From Caulifigura coniformis (GTDB lineage: Bacteria > Planctomycetota > Planctomycetia > Planctomycetales > Planctomycetaceae), in NCBI RefSeq assembly GCF_007745175.1, contig NZ_CP036271.1, positions 6,411,439-6,475,438 of the forward strand: a stretch of DNA of 64,000 bases, read 5' to 3'. Numbering within the stretch: position 1 is the stretch's first letter; every line of letters begins with the position of its first letter. The notes beneath the pieces were generated by a model. That model was not told the origin of the DNA and searched no databases. It saw only the letters and a program-made list of their open reading frames with translations. The translations under genes were made by a program, and so were the position numbers. Below, one piece after another: positions 1 through 9,743 of this stretch.

Positions 1-353
1 ACGGTCACGAGGCGCGAGCCGGTGAGGAGCCAGCACATCCAGGCAGTCATGAGACTGCTGCACATCTGCAGCAGATGCTGGGCAATGACGGTCGCGAACA
101 GGGCATTCGACCCGAAGAGACTCTGCATCGTGCCCAGAAAGATCGGATACAGCGGCGTGCGGTAGTCGACCTCGTCATCGATCTGGAGCCAGTCCCCGTC
201 ACGAACGAGAAGTCCGCGTTCCCAGTATTCACGGGCGTCGTCGACGATCACCGCCGGTCCGGTGCAGAACGTCAGGGCATGCTTGGTGGCGCTGATGGCG
301 ACCAGCCCGGCCATGATGATGCAGAACTGCCGCGTCGAAAGTTGCCATCTCAT
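1..353 (-). CDS. Membrane glycosyltransferase-like protein, N-terminal part (runs off window)
   Basis: The minus-strand frame opens at ATG 353 with a good Shine-Dalgarno GGGAGG eight bases upstream, and continues off the left edge, so only 117 residues are visible. A first hydrophobic helix (residues about 9-30) is followed by an acidic VDDAREYW segment and then DYRTPLYPIFLG and a second hydrophobic stretch. This layout (TM1, acidic pair in the first periplasmic loop, 'PLYP' before the next helix) is typical of PMT/ArnT-like family 39 glycosyltransferases, which use polyprenyl-phosphate sugars at the membrane. The family call is inference from the N-terminus only; the catalytic core beyond the first loop is outside the window. 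Confidence 0.6.
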   Translation of the reverse strand, partial: MRWQLSTRQFCIIMAGLVAISATKHALTFCTGPAVIVDDAREYWERGLLVRDGDWLQIDDEVDYRTPLYPIFLGTMQSLFGSNALFATVIAQHLLQMCSSLMTAWMCWLLTGSRLVT

Positions 354-630
354 GGAGCGCCTCCCGCGGGCAGGAGTTCGTGGAGGGCGCCTGCCAGCAT
401 GCCGGGTTGTCTCGGTGGGCCGCGGCATCGCCGTGGCGTCATCGGGGTCGACCCCAGCCTATACGTCGAATGGCATATTCAAAAGGCTCCCGGGTGGCCT
501 GGTTCGGGATTTCCGCGATCTCTTTTAGGATGCTGGCGCAATCTCGAAGGTCGCGGCGGAGCTACTCGGCACGCCACATGAGCCCTATGCCGACGGCGAA
601 GAGGGGGCCGCTGATCCAGGAGTTTTCAGT

Positions 631-927
631 TCAGCGAGGGGCCAGCAAGGCCGTTTGCAATTCCAGATCAGCACCCGGTGGGTGCGCCTGGTGCGGCGCA
701 ATGGTCGCGTTGCAGCCAGGGCATTCGAGGAACCCTCGTTCCCGCCGTTGAAGATGGTCGCCGCAGAGCATGCAGTACGTCGGCGTCGTCCAGGAGTCGC
801 CATCGGCCCAGAACAGCGGCGTGAATCCCTGCTTCCCCTGGTGACGCACCCCGGCGGCCGCGCAGACCAGCACGGCCGCGATGATGCCGACCCACACACG
901 ACGACCCTGCCCACCGCCAACGCCCAT
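631..927 (-). CDS. Small membrane-anchored zinc-ribbon protein
   Basis: This is a 98-residue protein. The chosen ATG at 927 has AAGGGG eight bases upstream; an in-frame start further up (1023) has no such support. Residues about 11-30 form one hydrophobic helix (VWVGIIAAVLVCAAAGV). The rest carries two CxxC pairs, CMLC and CPGC, separated by about 16 residues, as in a small zinc ribbon. No catalytic motif is visible. It lies downstream of the large heme protein on the same strand, separated by about 185 bases. The function is unknown; a membrane-tethered zinc-binding protein is what the sequence itself supports. Confidence 0.6.
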   Translation of the reverse strand: MGVGGGQGRRVWVGIIAAVLVCAAAGVRHQGKQGFTPLFWADGDSWTTPTYCMLCGDHLQRRERGFLECPGCNATIAPHQAHPPGADLELQTALLAPR

Positions 928-1111
928 GGCTGCGCCCCTTGATTCGTGGACCAAATCAACGTGGCTCAAGCGTAGCCCGTCCGCGACAATCGCGAAACAG
1001 GAAAACCGGAACTCGGCGATCACCTCGGGCAGATCAGGCCGGAACGAATGGGCCGAGGCCGGGCCGGCCAGTTCCGGCGGGGGGACTTGTCAGGTCGCTC
1101 ACGATGCGGGG

Positions 1112-4100
1112 TCACGGATTCCCCGGCAGCGGAGCCTGCTCTCCCCCCATGAGGTATCCGACGAGGTCGCGCACTTCGGTTTCCGTCAGGTTCTGCAGGA
1201 GTCCATCCGGCATCAGGGAGACGTTGGAGGTCTTCATCTCCTCGATCTCTTTGCGATCAATCGTCGTGAGTTCCTGGGCGGAGAGAAGCGTGATCGTCTG
1301 GTCGTTCTGCTCGCTGATCACTCCATTGAGAACGCGACCGCTTTCGAGGACGACGACCACCGACCGAAAGTTGGCGCCCACGGTCGCGCTGGGGTCGACC
1401 ATGTTGTCGATGAGGTAGTCGAGGTTCCTGCGGTTCGATCCGGTGAGATCGGGGCCGACGAGACGCCCGGCCCCGAACAGGACGTGACAGTTCGCGCACG
1501 TCTTCTGGAAGAGAACCCGCCCGTGAGACCGGTCGGCTTTCTCAACGGCGGCAGGAGTCAGCCGGGATTTGTAGGCCTCGATGCGGGCCTTTTTCTCGGC
1601 CGGAGGGGTGCGGATGTCTCCCCAGACTTCCGTCAGGTCGCGATTCAGCGACTCGACGTCGAACGATGCGATCTGCCGCGCGTGAATCGCGGTGATCTCG
1701 GACGACGCGATGCGCCCGTCGCGAACGGCCTGAAGCAGCTCGCGCGCAAAGGCCGGTCGGCAGGCGAGCGTCTGAATCATTTCGGCCCGGGCCGCAGGTT
1801 CGAACGATTTCGACGCTTCCAGAATCTGCTGCGGGATCTCGGCCGCGCTGTAGTGCGCCAGTCCGCGAAGGGCTTCAACGACCATGGCCTGGTCGCGCAG
1901 CAGTGGAATCAGCGTGGCGGCGTAGTCTGCGGGCGGGTTGAGGAGCAGGCTGCGGAGCGCCTGGTTGCGTTCCGCTGCTGGAAGCCGTCCGTTCGTGACG
2001 AGCTGCCGCAGCTCGTCGAGCGTGCGGTGATCTCCGAAGAGGACATTGAGACTCTGCACGTCATCACGGACGACCGCCTGGGCCGATGATCCGTACATGC
2101 TGGCGACGCGCTGCCAGCCCTCGGGTGAGGCGGCGTTCTTGCGCCCCTTGAATGCGAGGGCCAGACCATGCAGGGCATTCTCGGCCGTCGGGCATTTCCC
2201 GTCGATCAGCAGTTCGACGAGCGAGCCGCATCCGGCCGATGAACTTTCCGAATCGCCCGCGAGTCGGCGGGCGATGCACTCGGACACGATCGGCATTCGG
2301 GAGCGTGCGATCAGTCCGATCGCTTTGGCCGGAGTGTGCGCGACGGCCGGTTCGATTCCGTACCAGATCATGAGCGGCAGCATCCGGTCGGTCGCGAAGC
2401 GGGGATCTTCGACAAGCGACTCGGCGATGTCCCAGCGCTGATCGATGGGCAGTCGCTGGAGGGAGGAGGCGACGTGCAGCCGGACGAGTCCGGAATCGTC
2501 GGCATTCGCGAGGCGCTGCAGCACGGCGAGGGTTTGCGGCGAGACCGTCCTGGCCGGTCCGGTCTCCGAGTCGATGAGAGACCTGAGGGCGGCCACGCGT
2601 TCATGTTCGTCGCCGGACGAGAGCTGCTCGATCAGCCAGTCGCGGGAGGCGCCTCCCGTCGTAACGATGGTTTCGAGCATCCGCAGGCGACTGGTGACAT
2701 CGGTCGAACGGTCCCGGTGCGCCCTGAGTGATGTCGCGAGGGGGGAGTCCGGTCCCCGGAGCTCGCCTGCAGTGGTGGCCCGTTCCGTCAGCAGGCGGCG
2801 CGCCTGTCGGGCCCACCAGGTATTCCGGTGCGAGAGGAGTCCGATCAGTTCATCATTCGATTTGCCGGCCAGGTCGAAGGGTGCGAGAGGCTGCGGCGTG
2901 CCGTAAGTCAGCTTGTAGATCCGGCCGCTCGTGCGATGGACGCCATCGTGATCGTGGCATTCTCCCGTGTCACTCCAGTCGGCGATGAACACGCCGCCGT
3001 CCGGTCCGGTGAGCAGTTCCATTCCGCGGAACCAGGGATCGGACAGGAAGCAGAGGTCAGGGCCGTGCGTGGCCGTATAGCCGGCGTCCTTTCGCAGCAG
3101 GTGGTCTGAATTGATCCGCATTCCGTGGAGGTTCAGCGTGTAAACGCGATTGCGGTATTCCTCCGGCCAGTTGTCGCCCTGGTAGATCATCAGCCCGATA
3201 TGGGCGTGTCCGCCGCCCGCCTGGCTGGTGCGGTCGGTCACGCCGTGGCGGATGTCGTTCCAGACTTCGCCCAGGTCCCAGTGGACGTGATCGGCCACCT
3301 GGGGAATCAAGACGTACGAGAAGGGATTGATATCCGTTCCGAACATGCGTTCGGTGTGAGCGCCGGCGACGACGTGCCACAGGTGACCGATCACAGTGTT
3401 GATGACGAACATCTCGCCGTGCTGGTCGAAGTCGTAGCCCCAGGAGTTGGTCATGCCGTGCATGACGGCTTCGGCCACGTCCCGCTTGGGGTGATATCGC
3501 CAGACTCCGGTGTTGATCCGGAAGCGATCGGCCGGCTTCGCGCCGGGCTTCCCGATTTCGCTCGTGGCCAGAATTCCGTGGCGACCGTACAGCCAGCCAT
3601 CAGGGCCCCATTTGAGACCGTTCGCTGGAGTGTGCCCCACGTTCGATCCTGCCTGGAAGCCATCAAGGACGACGCGGGGCTCGTCGTCGGGAACGTCGTT
3701 GCGATCGGCGTCGGGAAAGAACAGCAGATTCGGGAGGCAAAGGGCCCACACTCCGCCGTTGCCCACTTCGATGCTCGTCAGCTTGTGCACCGTATCGGAG
3801 AAGACGGTTCGCTTCTCGAACCGGCCGTCGCCATCGGCGTCTTCGAGAATCACGATGCGGTCGCGCTGATCGGCGTTGAATCCGCCGGCCCCGGACCCTG
3901 CCCAGCTGAAGTTCTCCGCAATCCACAGGCGCCCGCGTTCATCCGTCGTCATGGCGATGGGGTTCTGGACGGCGGGCTCCGCGGCCACGACCGACAGCCG
4001 AAATCCCGGCGGTAGTTTGGCCGTCTTCACGACCTCGTCCGGGTTCATTGGAGACGAGGTCGATTTCTCGGAGTTGGCGAGGGGAGGAAAATCAGCGGCC

Positions 4101-4171
4101 GCGCTGCTGCCGTCGAAAATGAGACCCACCAGCAGCCAGACGAAGACGACTCTGCCGAAGATGTCCAACAT
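1112..4171 (-). CDS. PVC-type heme-binding CxxCH protein with dehydrogenase-like N-terminal domain
   Basis: A 1019-residue secreted protein with a signal peptide at residues 1-25. Residues about 50-430 resemble the six-bladed propeller 'membrane-bound dehydrogenase' domain found in many copies in Planctomycetes and Verrucomicrobia (ERGRLWIAEN, DADGDGRFEK, and GPDGWLYGRHG repeats). The middle (about 450-850) is helical and HEAT-like. Near the C-terminus CANCH supplies a c-type heme attachment site, followed by VGPDLTG and the DNMVDPSATVGANF segment typical of the TIGR02603 heme domain. Such proteins are thought to act in the periplasm in electron transfer or polysaccharide breakdown; the substrate is unknown. 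The gene is monocistronic and divergent from the remnant at 4201. Confidence 0.93.
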   Translation of the reverse strand: MLDIFGRVVFVWLLVGLIFDGSSAAADFPPLANSEKSTSSPMNPDEVVKTAKLPPGFRLSVVAAEPAVQNPIAMTTDERGRLWIAENFSWAGSGAGGFNADQRDRIVILEDADGDGRFEKRTVFSDTVHKLTSIEVGNGGVWALCLPNLLFFPDADRNDVPDDEPRVVLDGFQAGSNVGHTPANGLKWGPDGWLYGRHGILATSEIGKPGAKPADRFRINTGVWRYHPKRDVAEAVMHGMTNSWGYDFDQHGEMFVINTVIGHLWHVVAGAHTERMFGTDINPFSYVLIPQVADHVHWDLGEVWNDIRHGVTDRTSQAGGGHAHIGLMIYQGDNWPEEYRNRVYTLNLHGMRINSDHLLRKDAGYTATHGPDLCFLSDPWFRGMELLTGPDGGVFIADWSDTGECHDHDGVHRTSGRIYKLTYGTPQPLAPFDLAGKSNDELIGLLSHRNTWWARQARRLLTERATTAGELRGPDSPLATSLRAHRDRSTDVTSRLRMLETIVTTGGASRDWLIEQLSSGDEHERVAALRSLIDSETGPARTVSPQTLAVLQRLANADDSGLVRLHVASSLQRLPIDQRWDIAESLVEDPRFATDRMLPLMIWYGIEPAVAHTPAKAIGLIARSRMPIVSECIARRLAGDSESSSAGCGSLVELLIDGKCPTAENALHGLALAFKGRKNAASPEGWQRVASMYGSSAQAVVRDDVQSLNVLFGDHRTLDELRQLVTNGRLPAAERNQALRSLLLNPPADYAATLIPLLRDQAMVVEALRGLAHYSAAEIPQQILEASKSFEPAARAEMIQTLACRPAFARELLQAVRDGRIASSEITAIHARQIASFDVESLNRDLTEVWGDIRTPPAEKKARIEAYKSRLTPAAVEKADRSHGRVLFQKTCANCHVLFGAGRLVGPDLTGSNRRNLDYLIDNMVDPSATVGANFRSVVVVLESGRVLNGVISEQNDQTITLLSAQELTTIDRKEIEEMKTSNVSLMPDGLLQNLTETEVRDLVGYLMGGEQAPLPGNP

Positions 4172-4200
4172 GCCCCTGTTTCCAGTCTGCTGCGATCGCC

Positions 4201-4752
4201 ATGAGGTTGCAGTTCCTGTCCGGTCGTCGGAGAGCGACGGACATCAACCGAGGGAGTCTGACAGACGGTCTGCTGGTGGAAAAGCGGGCCAACACTCTGG
4301 ATGCCCGGCCTTTGCCGAAGGCCCGCATCGTCTTTCAACCCTCAGGCCCCGACTCATCCCCGTCCATTGCTCAAACACGCGACGACGGGACATTCGAGCT
4401 GATGTACCGTCGCGACCTGGCGGGGGCGATGATCGGCGCTCACACGGCAAAGATCACGACGGCCGGTCTCATGACCGACGACTCGGGGAAAGAAACAGTT
4501 GTTCCCGAGAAAGTGCCGCCGCGATTCAACAAGAACTCGAGGCTGACGTTCGAAGTGAAGCCCGGAGAGAACACATTCGAGATCCCGCTCGATTCGAAGC
4601 CCGATCCCGTCCGGAAGCTCCCGCCGCACCGCGGCGGGAGCTTCCTGCTGAGTCCGGCGGAGATCGGGCAGGGAGTCTGCTCGAAGCCGGCGGAGCAAGA
4701 CCTCCCCCGGGCGATGCCGCGAAACAGCGGCCGCGTCAAAACAGCATCATGA
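4201..4752 (+). pseudogene. Remnant of a carboxypeptidase-regulatory-like lipoprotein
   Basis: The central 100 residues (PLPKARIVFQP ... DDGTFELMYRRD ... GAHTAKITT ... FEVKPGENTFEIPL) match the small planctomycete lipoproteins with a transthyretin-like regulatory domain. The expected signal peptide and lipobox are missing: the first 35 residues are hydrophilic and unlike the family, and the usual VTLDGxPLP entry is degraded to TLDARPLP. Only 29 bases separate this frame from the divergent heme-protein start, so the 5' end was probably deleted. The tail past EIPLDSK reads through a perfect hairpin (4613-4645), suggesting the native stop was also lost. Taken as a broken gene; a recently redefined short ORF is the alternative. 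Confidence 0.5.
4613..4645. terminator. Perfect 14-bp stem hairpin between convergent genes
   Basis: GGAAGCTCCCGCCG (4613-4626) pairs perfectly with 4632-4645 across a five-base loop. No T-run follows on either strand, so it is not a canonical intrinsic terminator. It lies between the plus-strand remnant and the convergent DUF493 gene, which fits a bidirectional transcript end or an mRNA-stabilising hairpin. Confidence 0.5.
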
Positions 4753-5020
4753 CGCCGTCGATTCCGCGGAGCTGCGTGTAGATTTCAACGACCATCGAGG
4801 CGCTGGGCACTTCGGGTTCGACAGTCACGCAGGTGTGGGTGCCGTTGGCCGTCTTGCGGACGGAGAACGCGGGCTCGTTCTCATCGCCGAGCAGGGTGCG
4901 CACGGCGGACAGAACGCGCGCGACGAACTGGTCTTCGCTGCGCCCGATGATCTTGAACATGAACGGGCCCGGGAAGCGATGAGTCGCTTCGAGCAGTTCC
5001 ACCGAAGGTTGATAATCCAT
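4736..5020 (-). CDS. DUF493 (YbeD-like) family protein
   Basis: A 94-residue protein of the usual DUF493 length. The FPGPFMFKIIGRSEDQF segment at residues 17-33 and the C-terminal pattern of an alpha/beta ACT-like fold match the YbeD family, in which a small ferredoxin-like domain is conserved but its biochemical role is unsettled. It is on the same strand as the lactate dehydrogenase gene that ends about 100 bases upstream. The start ATG at 5020 gives the family-typical N-terminus. Confidence 0.8.
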   Translation of the reverse strand: MDYQPSVELLEATHRFPGPFMFKIIGRSEDQFVARVLSAVRTLLGDENEPAFSVRKTANGTHTCVTVEPEVPSASMVVEIYTQLRGIDGVMMLF

Positions 5021-5122
5021 CTGACCGGCTCCAAAAGCCTGAACGTGACGCGGGGCACGTGGAAGTATACCCGGGCGGTCAAACCAGGGGGGGGCGGCTC
5101 GTCGGCCGGCCCCGGGGCGCGG

Positions 5123-6073
5123 TCAACTCTTCAGGACATCAAGGGAATCCAGTGCTTCGCGGATGACGCCCGCGCTGCGGGCCAGTCCGGCGAGTTCATC
5201 GGCGTCCAACGGCGGGTCGAAGCTCGCGAGCACGCCGTCCCCCCCGACGAGGCGCGGCATCGAAAGAGTGACGTCGGAGACCCCGGCGACGAAAGGCGCA
5301 GGAGTGCACACGGTCAGGATCGCCCGCTGGTCGTGCAGGATGACATCGACGATCCGGCTCAGCGCGCTGCCGATGCCATAGTAGGTCGCTCCTTTGCCGC
5401 TGATGATCGTATAGGCCGCGCGGCGGACCCCAGTGTCGATTGCATTCCGGATTTCCTGGTTCAGTTCGACGCCGCGACGTTTGGCGAACTCGGTCAGCGG
5501 CATCCCGCCGATTGAGGCGAGCGACCACGCGAGGACTTCGGAATCGCCGTGCTCGCCACAGACGTCGGCGTGGACGTGATGGGAATCGACGCCGCAGTGG
5601 CTGGCCAGGAGGCTCCGGAACCGGGCGGTGTCGAGTGTGGTGCCTGATCCCAGAACCCGCGAGGTCTCCAGCCCGCATTGCTTCGCGAAATGGGTGGCGA
5701 GATGTGTCATCACATCCACGGGATTGGTCGCGACGACCAGGATCGCCTCCGGGGCATGCATCAGAACCTGCGGAACGACCTCCGCGAAAACCGCGGCGTT
5801 GCGCGCCAGCAGCTGCAGGCGGGTTTCGCCCGGCTGCTGGTTGACTCCCGCGCAGATGACCACCGCCTTGCTGCCGGCGAGGTCGGCGTAGGCGCCCGCA
5901 CGGATCTCCAGTGGATGAGCGAACGGGACGGCATGGCGGATATCGTCCGCCTCGGCCACCGCGCGGGCCTGGCTCCTGTCGACCAGGACGATCTCACGGC
6001 CCACTCCCTGCATGACCATCGCGTAGGCGGCCGTGGAACCGACAAAGCCGCAACCGACAACTCCGATTTTCAT
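5123..6073 (-). CDS. ldh: L-lactate dehydrogenase
   Basis: A 316-residue NAD-dependent lactate/malate dehydrogenase-family enzyme, full length. The N-terminal Rossmann motif is [13 protein letters not shown] (residues 7-19). The substrate-specificity loop reads NQQPGETR, with Gln as in lactate dehydrogenases rather than the Arg of malate dehydrogenases. The substrate-binding Arg is in LDTARFR, and the catalytic His is in GEHGDSE. It should interconvert pyruvate and L-lactate in the cytoplasm. It is flanked by the DUF493 gene and an ABC-type permease on the same strand; no operon partner in lactate metabolism is apparent. Confidence 0.92.
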   Translation of the reverse strand: MKIGVVGCGFVGSTAAYAMVMQGVGREIVLVDRSQARAVAEADDIRHAVPFAHPLEIRAGAYADLAGSKAVVICAGVNQQPGETRLQLLARNAAVFAEVVPQVLMHAPEAILVVATNPVDVMTHLATHFAKQCGLETSRVLGSGTTLDTARFRSLLASHCGVDSHHVHADVCGEHGDSEVLAWSLASIGGMPLTEFAKRRGVELNQEIRNAIDTGVRRAAYTIISGKGATYYGIGSALSRIVDVILHDQRAILTVCTPAPFVAGVSDVTLSMPRLVGGDGVLASFDPPLDADELAGLARSAGVIREALDSLDVLKS

Positions 6074-6138
6074 GTTCGCTGCTCCTGCATCACACCATCA
6101 TGCCTGAGGCCGGGCGCCGTCTCGTCGATCGCCCGACC

Positions 6139-7443
6139 TCAGCCGCGGCGGATGGCGTCCATCGGGGACATCTTCGCGGCCCGCCAGGCGGGATAGAGAC
6201 CGCCCAGCATACCGAGGGCCGTACTGAAGACGATCGCGAACAGCATGAGGAACAGGCCCGCGTGAAGGTGCGCCCGCTCGGGAAAGGCCCGGTTGATGAT
6301 CTGGACGGCCACCCAGCCCCCGATCGATCCCAGGATGCCGCCGACGATTCCAAGAACGGCGCTTTCGAGCGTCACGAGCGACATCACGTTGCGGCGCGAC
6401 CAGCCATTGGCGCGAAGAATGCCGAACTCGATCGTGCGCTCGGTCACGCTCATGAGCATCACGTTGACGATGCTGAGAACGGCGATCGTGATGCCGACGC
6501 CCGTAATCAGCGTGAGGAAGAAGTTGAGGTCGGCGGTGAAGTCTTCGAAGCGTTCGGCCCAGTCGTCGCCCGAGCGAACTTCGACGGGGGATGATGCGGG
6601 CGGCTCGCCCGATGCGGGCGCGGGGGAGGGTGCAGGCTCGGGCTGCGCCGGAGGCGCCGCGTTCGTGGTGACGCCGATGGCCTGGCCGATGCCGACGAGG
6701 GTGGCCGCGAGGGCATTGGCGGGAGCGTCGGAGGCGCGTTTCAGATCGCGGCCGCGGAAGAGTGTTTCAATCCGTTTGCCGACATCTTTCTGCGCGAAGC
6801 CGGGCTTCGTCTCGACGTAGTAGCACGAGACGGAGCCTTCGTCGTAGCGGGCGAGGCGGCGGAGCGTGCCCATGTCGATCAGGATGTTGCAGTCGAGGAG
6901 CACCGTGCCGCATTCATAGATGCCGACGATGGTGAGTGCGTTGCCGTTCGCGCGAACGGTGTCTCCCAGTTTTCGGCCGGTGGCTTCGGCGATCTGGCGG
7001 CTGACGAGGACGTTCGTCGTGCCGACGTCTGTTTCATTCAGGAACCGGCCTTCGATCACCTTGTCGCCGTAGATGGTGTCGTGAAGCTTCATCCGCGACG
7101 GGATATCGAACCCGAGGCAGAACCGCGGCGGGCTGATGACCGGCTTGTTTTCGAGCACGTTGACGCGGACGAGGACTTCCGGATTCACGACGGCGACGCC
7201 GTCGACCTGCTCGATCTCCTTCTGCCAGGCGGCGGGGAGAGAGGAGAAGATCGGGACCGGGGCCCCGCGTTCCTGCACGAGGATCCCGGGAATCATCGAG
7301 AACGTGCTGGAAACGAGCTCGTTGATGCCGCCGGCGATGGAGAAGAGGCCGACCATTCCGCCGATGGCGACGGCCAAGCCGAGAATGGAGAGGATGGCCC
7401 TGACGGGCCGGCTGATGAGGTTGTCGAGGGCAAAGCGGTGCAT
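6139..7443 (-). CDS. ABC transporter permease, FtsX/MacB type
   Basis: A membrane protein of 434 residues from ATG 7443; an in-frame GTG at 7458 would add five. The first helix (about residues 14-40) is followed by a large periplasmic MacB-PCD-like domain, a Pro/Ala-rich linker (about 280-310), and three C-terminal helices carrying the FtsX core with the VTERTIEFGILRANGWS coupling segment and the terminal YPAWRAAKMSPMDAIRRG. Such permeases pair with an ATPase to move lipoproteins or peptides across the cell envelope. No ATPase gene is adjacent within the window, so the partner is elsewhere. Confidence 0.88.
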   Translation of the reverse strand: MHRFALDNLISRPVRAILSILGLAVAIGGMVGLFSIAGGINELVSSTFSMIPGILVQERGAPVPIFSSLPAAWQKEIEQVDGVAVVNPEVLVRVNVLENKPVISPPRFCLGFDIPSRMKLHDTIYGDKVIEGRFLNETDVGTTNVLVSRQIAEATGRKLGDTVRANGNALTIVGIYECGTVLLDCNILIDMGTLRRLARYDEGSVSCYYVETKPGFAQKDVGKRIETLFRGRDLKRASDAPANALAATLVGIGQAIGVTTNAAPPAQPEPAPSPAPASGEPPASSPVEVRSGDDWAERFEDFTADLNFFLTLITGVGITIAVLSIVNVMLMSVTERTIEFGILRANGWSRRNVMSLVTLESAVLGIVGGILGSIGGWVAVQIINRAFPERAHLHAGLFLMLFAIVFSTALGMLGGLYPAWRAAKMSPMDAIRRG

Positions 7444-7690
7444 CGGAAGGCTTCGCACGCCAGCGGATTGAGTGAGTCTTCTGGACGTCTGCTCAATCGG
7501 ACCGCATCAGCCTCTGAGCCGCTCCGCCAGTCTCGTCCGGCGCAGTATAGCAGCGTCGGTCGCGGGCCTGCACAAGATCGTGCACTGGCCATCCACGGCG
7601 GGGGGATCCTCCCTGGGATCCGCGGTCGAGAAAACCGGCTCCCGACCGGCAGTCCAGGGAGGCCCCGGACTGCCGGACGATGAGAAGCGG

Positions 7691-8116
7691 TTACGGCATC
7701 GGCGATGCCGGCCGGGACGCAGGGGCTTTCCCCTTCAGGGCCAGATCGATGACGTTTTCTTCCTGTTCCTTCACTTCGCCGGTCAGGCCCGACTGCTCGC
7801 TGGCGAACTTGTCGGGGATGATCGCAGTGACGGGCGCTTCGGGACCGTTGTCCTTGACCGCGGACACCATGACGGTGTGCGTGCCGGGGACGGCGCCGTC
7901 GCCGTCGACGAACGTGGTCAGCGAGTATTTTCCGTCGGCGCCGATGGTCCCCTGTGCGGTCGGGCCGCCTCCTTTGGGAACGAAGACGACCGAGCCCGTC
8001 GTGATGGGCTGGTCGTTGAACGTGACGGTGCCGGTCACGTGGTAGACAGGAGCGGTCGTTTCACCGCAGCCAGCGAGCAGGCCACAGAGGACAAGAGAGA
8101 GCAGAAGCCTGGGCAT
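7691..8116 (-). CDS. Carboxypeptidase-regulatory-like lipoprotein
   Basis: A 141-residue lipoprotein. The signal peptide ends in lipobox LLAGC (Cys 17). The mature part is one transthyretin-like beta domain (VTGTVTFNDQPITTGSVVFVP, GTIGADGKYSLTTF, PGTHTVMVSAV). In Planctomycetes such lipoproteins commonly sit directly downstream of a DUF1559 gene, as here (167 bases downstream of it on the same strand). The function is unknown; surface or outer-membrane localisation is inferred. Confidence 0.85.
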   Translation of the reverse strand: MPRLLLSLVLCGLLAGCGETTAPVYHVTGTVTFNDQPITTGSVVFVPKGGGPTAQGTIGADGKYSLTTFVDGDGAVPGTHTVMVSAVKDNGPEAPVTAIIPDKFASEQSGLTGEVKEQEENVIDLALKGKAPASRPASPMP

Positions 8117-8282
8117 TATTCGAAAGACTCGTGGGATTCAGTGGAAACACCTGCCATCGGCGTTTTCGTGCCGACGGCAGGTGGGAAAGAGACAGGTCGG
8201 GCCAGTGCGGCGGGACCGACCCTGAACGGGCAGAACGAGCATCGGGCCTGCTGGAACGCAGTCGCGATGCTCAGCAGTCTGC

Positions 8283-9218
8283 TCAGAATTCGCCGACGAC
8301 TTCGCCGTTGCTCTTGGTGGAGAGAGCCTTCAGCGTGCCGAGGTCCATGTTGGAGCTGAGGTACCGGACGCTGCCGTCGCCGAGGAGCATGTTGGCGCCC
8401 TTGCCGGCGTGAGCGCTGCGGAACGGGGTCTGGTTGGTCACGAACGTGCCGCTGTAGCCAATCGGCCAGGTGACCATCTTGTGGTCGATCATGAGCCAGC
8501 CGTCGTTGGTGTAGGAGTAGTAGCCCCAGACCCACGGCTTGATGCCGCCGAAGCCGCTGGTCGCCATGGCCGGGGTCCAGCCGAGAGCACTCGACAGTTC
8601 ACCGAGCAGCAGGGTGTTGGACGACCCGTCGGTGATGTCTCCGAATCGGGCGCGGCTTTTGGGGGCGATAATTCCGGAGCTGGTGTATTCCTGTCCGGAG
8701 GGGCCGGTGTAGCCGACGTCGCGCGAGCCGGCGACTCCGCGGTAGTGGAGCGCGGCCTGCGACTGGGCATTCGGGAAGTTGGCGGTCACGGCATGATCGG
8801 AGGCGCGGTCGCCCAGCTCCGACGAGGGGCAGACGAGCGCTTTGATCGGCGTGGTGAAGAGCGGATCGTTGGTGTTGTTGCTGCGGTAGGGAGACCGGTT
8901 GACGATGTAGTCCTTGTTCAGGGCTTCCATCGCGTTGTAGCGGGTCCCTTCTTCGATCATCGGGAAGATGCGTGGCACCCAGCCCATCGGATAGTTCACC
9001 GGCTGCGGGTAGCACATGTACGACGGGAACATGTTGTACACGTCGTGGTAGTTGTGGAACGCGAGTCCCAGCTGCTTCATGTTGTTGCGGCACTGCGTCA
9101 GGCGGGCTGCCTCACGGGCCTGCTGGACTGCGGGAAGCAGGAGGGCAATGAGGATCGCGATAATCGCGATCACGACGAGTAGCTCGATCAACGTAAAACC
9201 GCGCCGCATGCGAAACAT
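8283..9218 (-). CDS. DUF1559 domain-containing pseudopilin-like protein
   Basis: The N-terminus carries a type IV prepilin cleavage and methylation motif ([25 protein letters not shown], shown here in part: [12 protein letters not shown]), then VQQAREAAR, the signature entry to DUF1559. The C-terminus has [19 protein letters not shown], the H-x9-DG motif. ATG 9218 is preferred because GGAG lies nine bases upstream; ATG 9224 and GTG 9239 are in frame and also open. This large family is nearly confined to Planctomycetes; export by a type II/IV-like system is likely and the role is unknown. Confidence 0.9.
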   Translation of the reverse strand: MFRMRRGFTLIELLVVIAIIAILIALLLPAVQQAREAARLTQCRNNMKQLGLAFHNYHDVYNMFPSYMCYPQPVNYPMGWVPRIFPMIEEGTRYNAMEALNKDYIVNRSPYRSNNTNDPLFTTPIKALVCPSSELGDRASDHAVTANFPNAQSQAALHYRGVAGSRDVGYTGPSGQEYTSSGIIAPKSRARFGDITDGSSNTLLLGELSSALGWTPAMATSGFGGIKPWVWGYYSYTNDGWLMIDHKMVTWPIGYSGTFVTNQTPFRSAHAGKGANMLLGDGSVRYLSSNMDLGTLKALSTKSNGEVVGEF

Positions 9219-9239
9219 CTTCATCAACTCCAGTGACAC

Positions 9240-9743
9240 CGAAAATGAAACTCAACAAACATGGATGCGCAGGCCGGAACCGGCGCACGCAGACTGATCA
9301 CCGCATGGCAGTCTTCGCTGAGAATCGATGCGAGGACTCGCCATGACATGGCGTCGCGGATGACTGTCGCGATCGGCCCGCGACACTCTCGAACTCGCGA
9401 CGATGTCCGGCAGCGAAGCGGTTCCCTGCTTTCCGGACGCCGGACAGCGGCGATCTACCAGGAAGCAAACTGAATGCCACGTTCGCGTGAGGCGGCGCTG
9501 CTCACGTCGCGGGCGATGGTTCACCGCCAGCGAATGTGAGGGAAGATTCTGCAATCCTCCCGGCAGCACACCGAAATTTAACAAACTGTCCGGTGCGGTG
9601 GCCAGAGCCGCGACCACGCTGTTGGGGTAAACCCGGTCCAGCTCTGTTCAAGGCGCGCGCGATTCCGAGGAGGCGATGCGGGGGCTCTGCGCCTGGACGG
9701 ACGAATTCACAGGCGGCTTGTCTTTCCTGGCAAACCGCCCTGC
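9240..9743. other. Non-coding stretch between DUF1559 gene and xylR-like gene
   Basis: About 500 bases upstream of the DUF1559 gene and downstream of the XylR-like regulator, both on the minus strand. Several short frames exist but none has a credible ribosome site or recognisable product. No clear riboswitch, strong hairpin or repeat was found. It probably holds the DUF1559 promoter and a long leader. Confidence 0.4.

Noticed and set aside
881-2089. 400-codon open frame opposite the heme protein gene
   Set aside because: High-GC antisense shadow; no ribosome site, no recognisable domain, and the minus-strand protein is unambiguous.
3125-4015. 296-codon open frame opposite the heme protein gene
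   Set aside because: Antisense shadow of the same gene.
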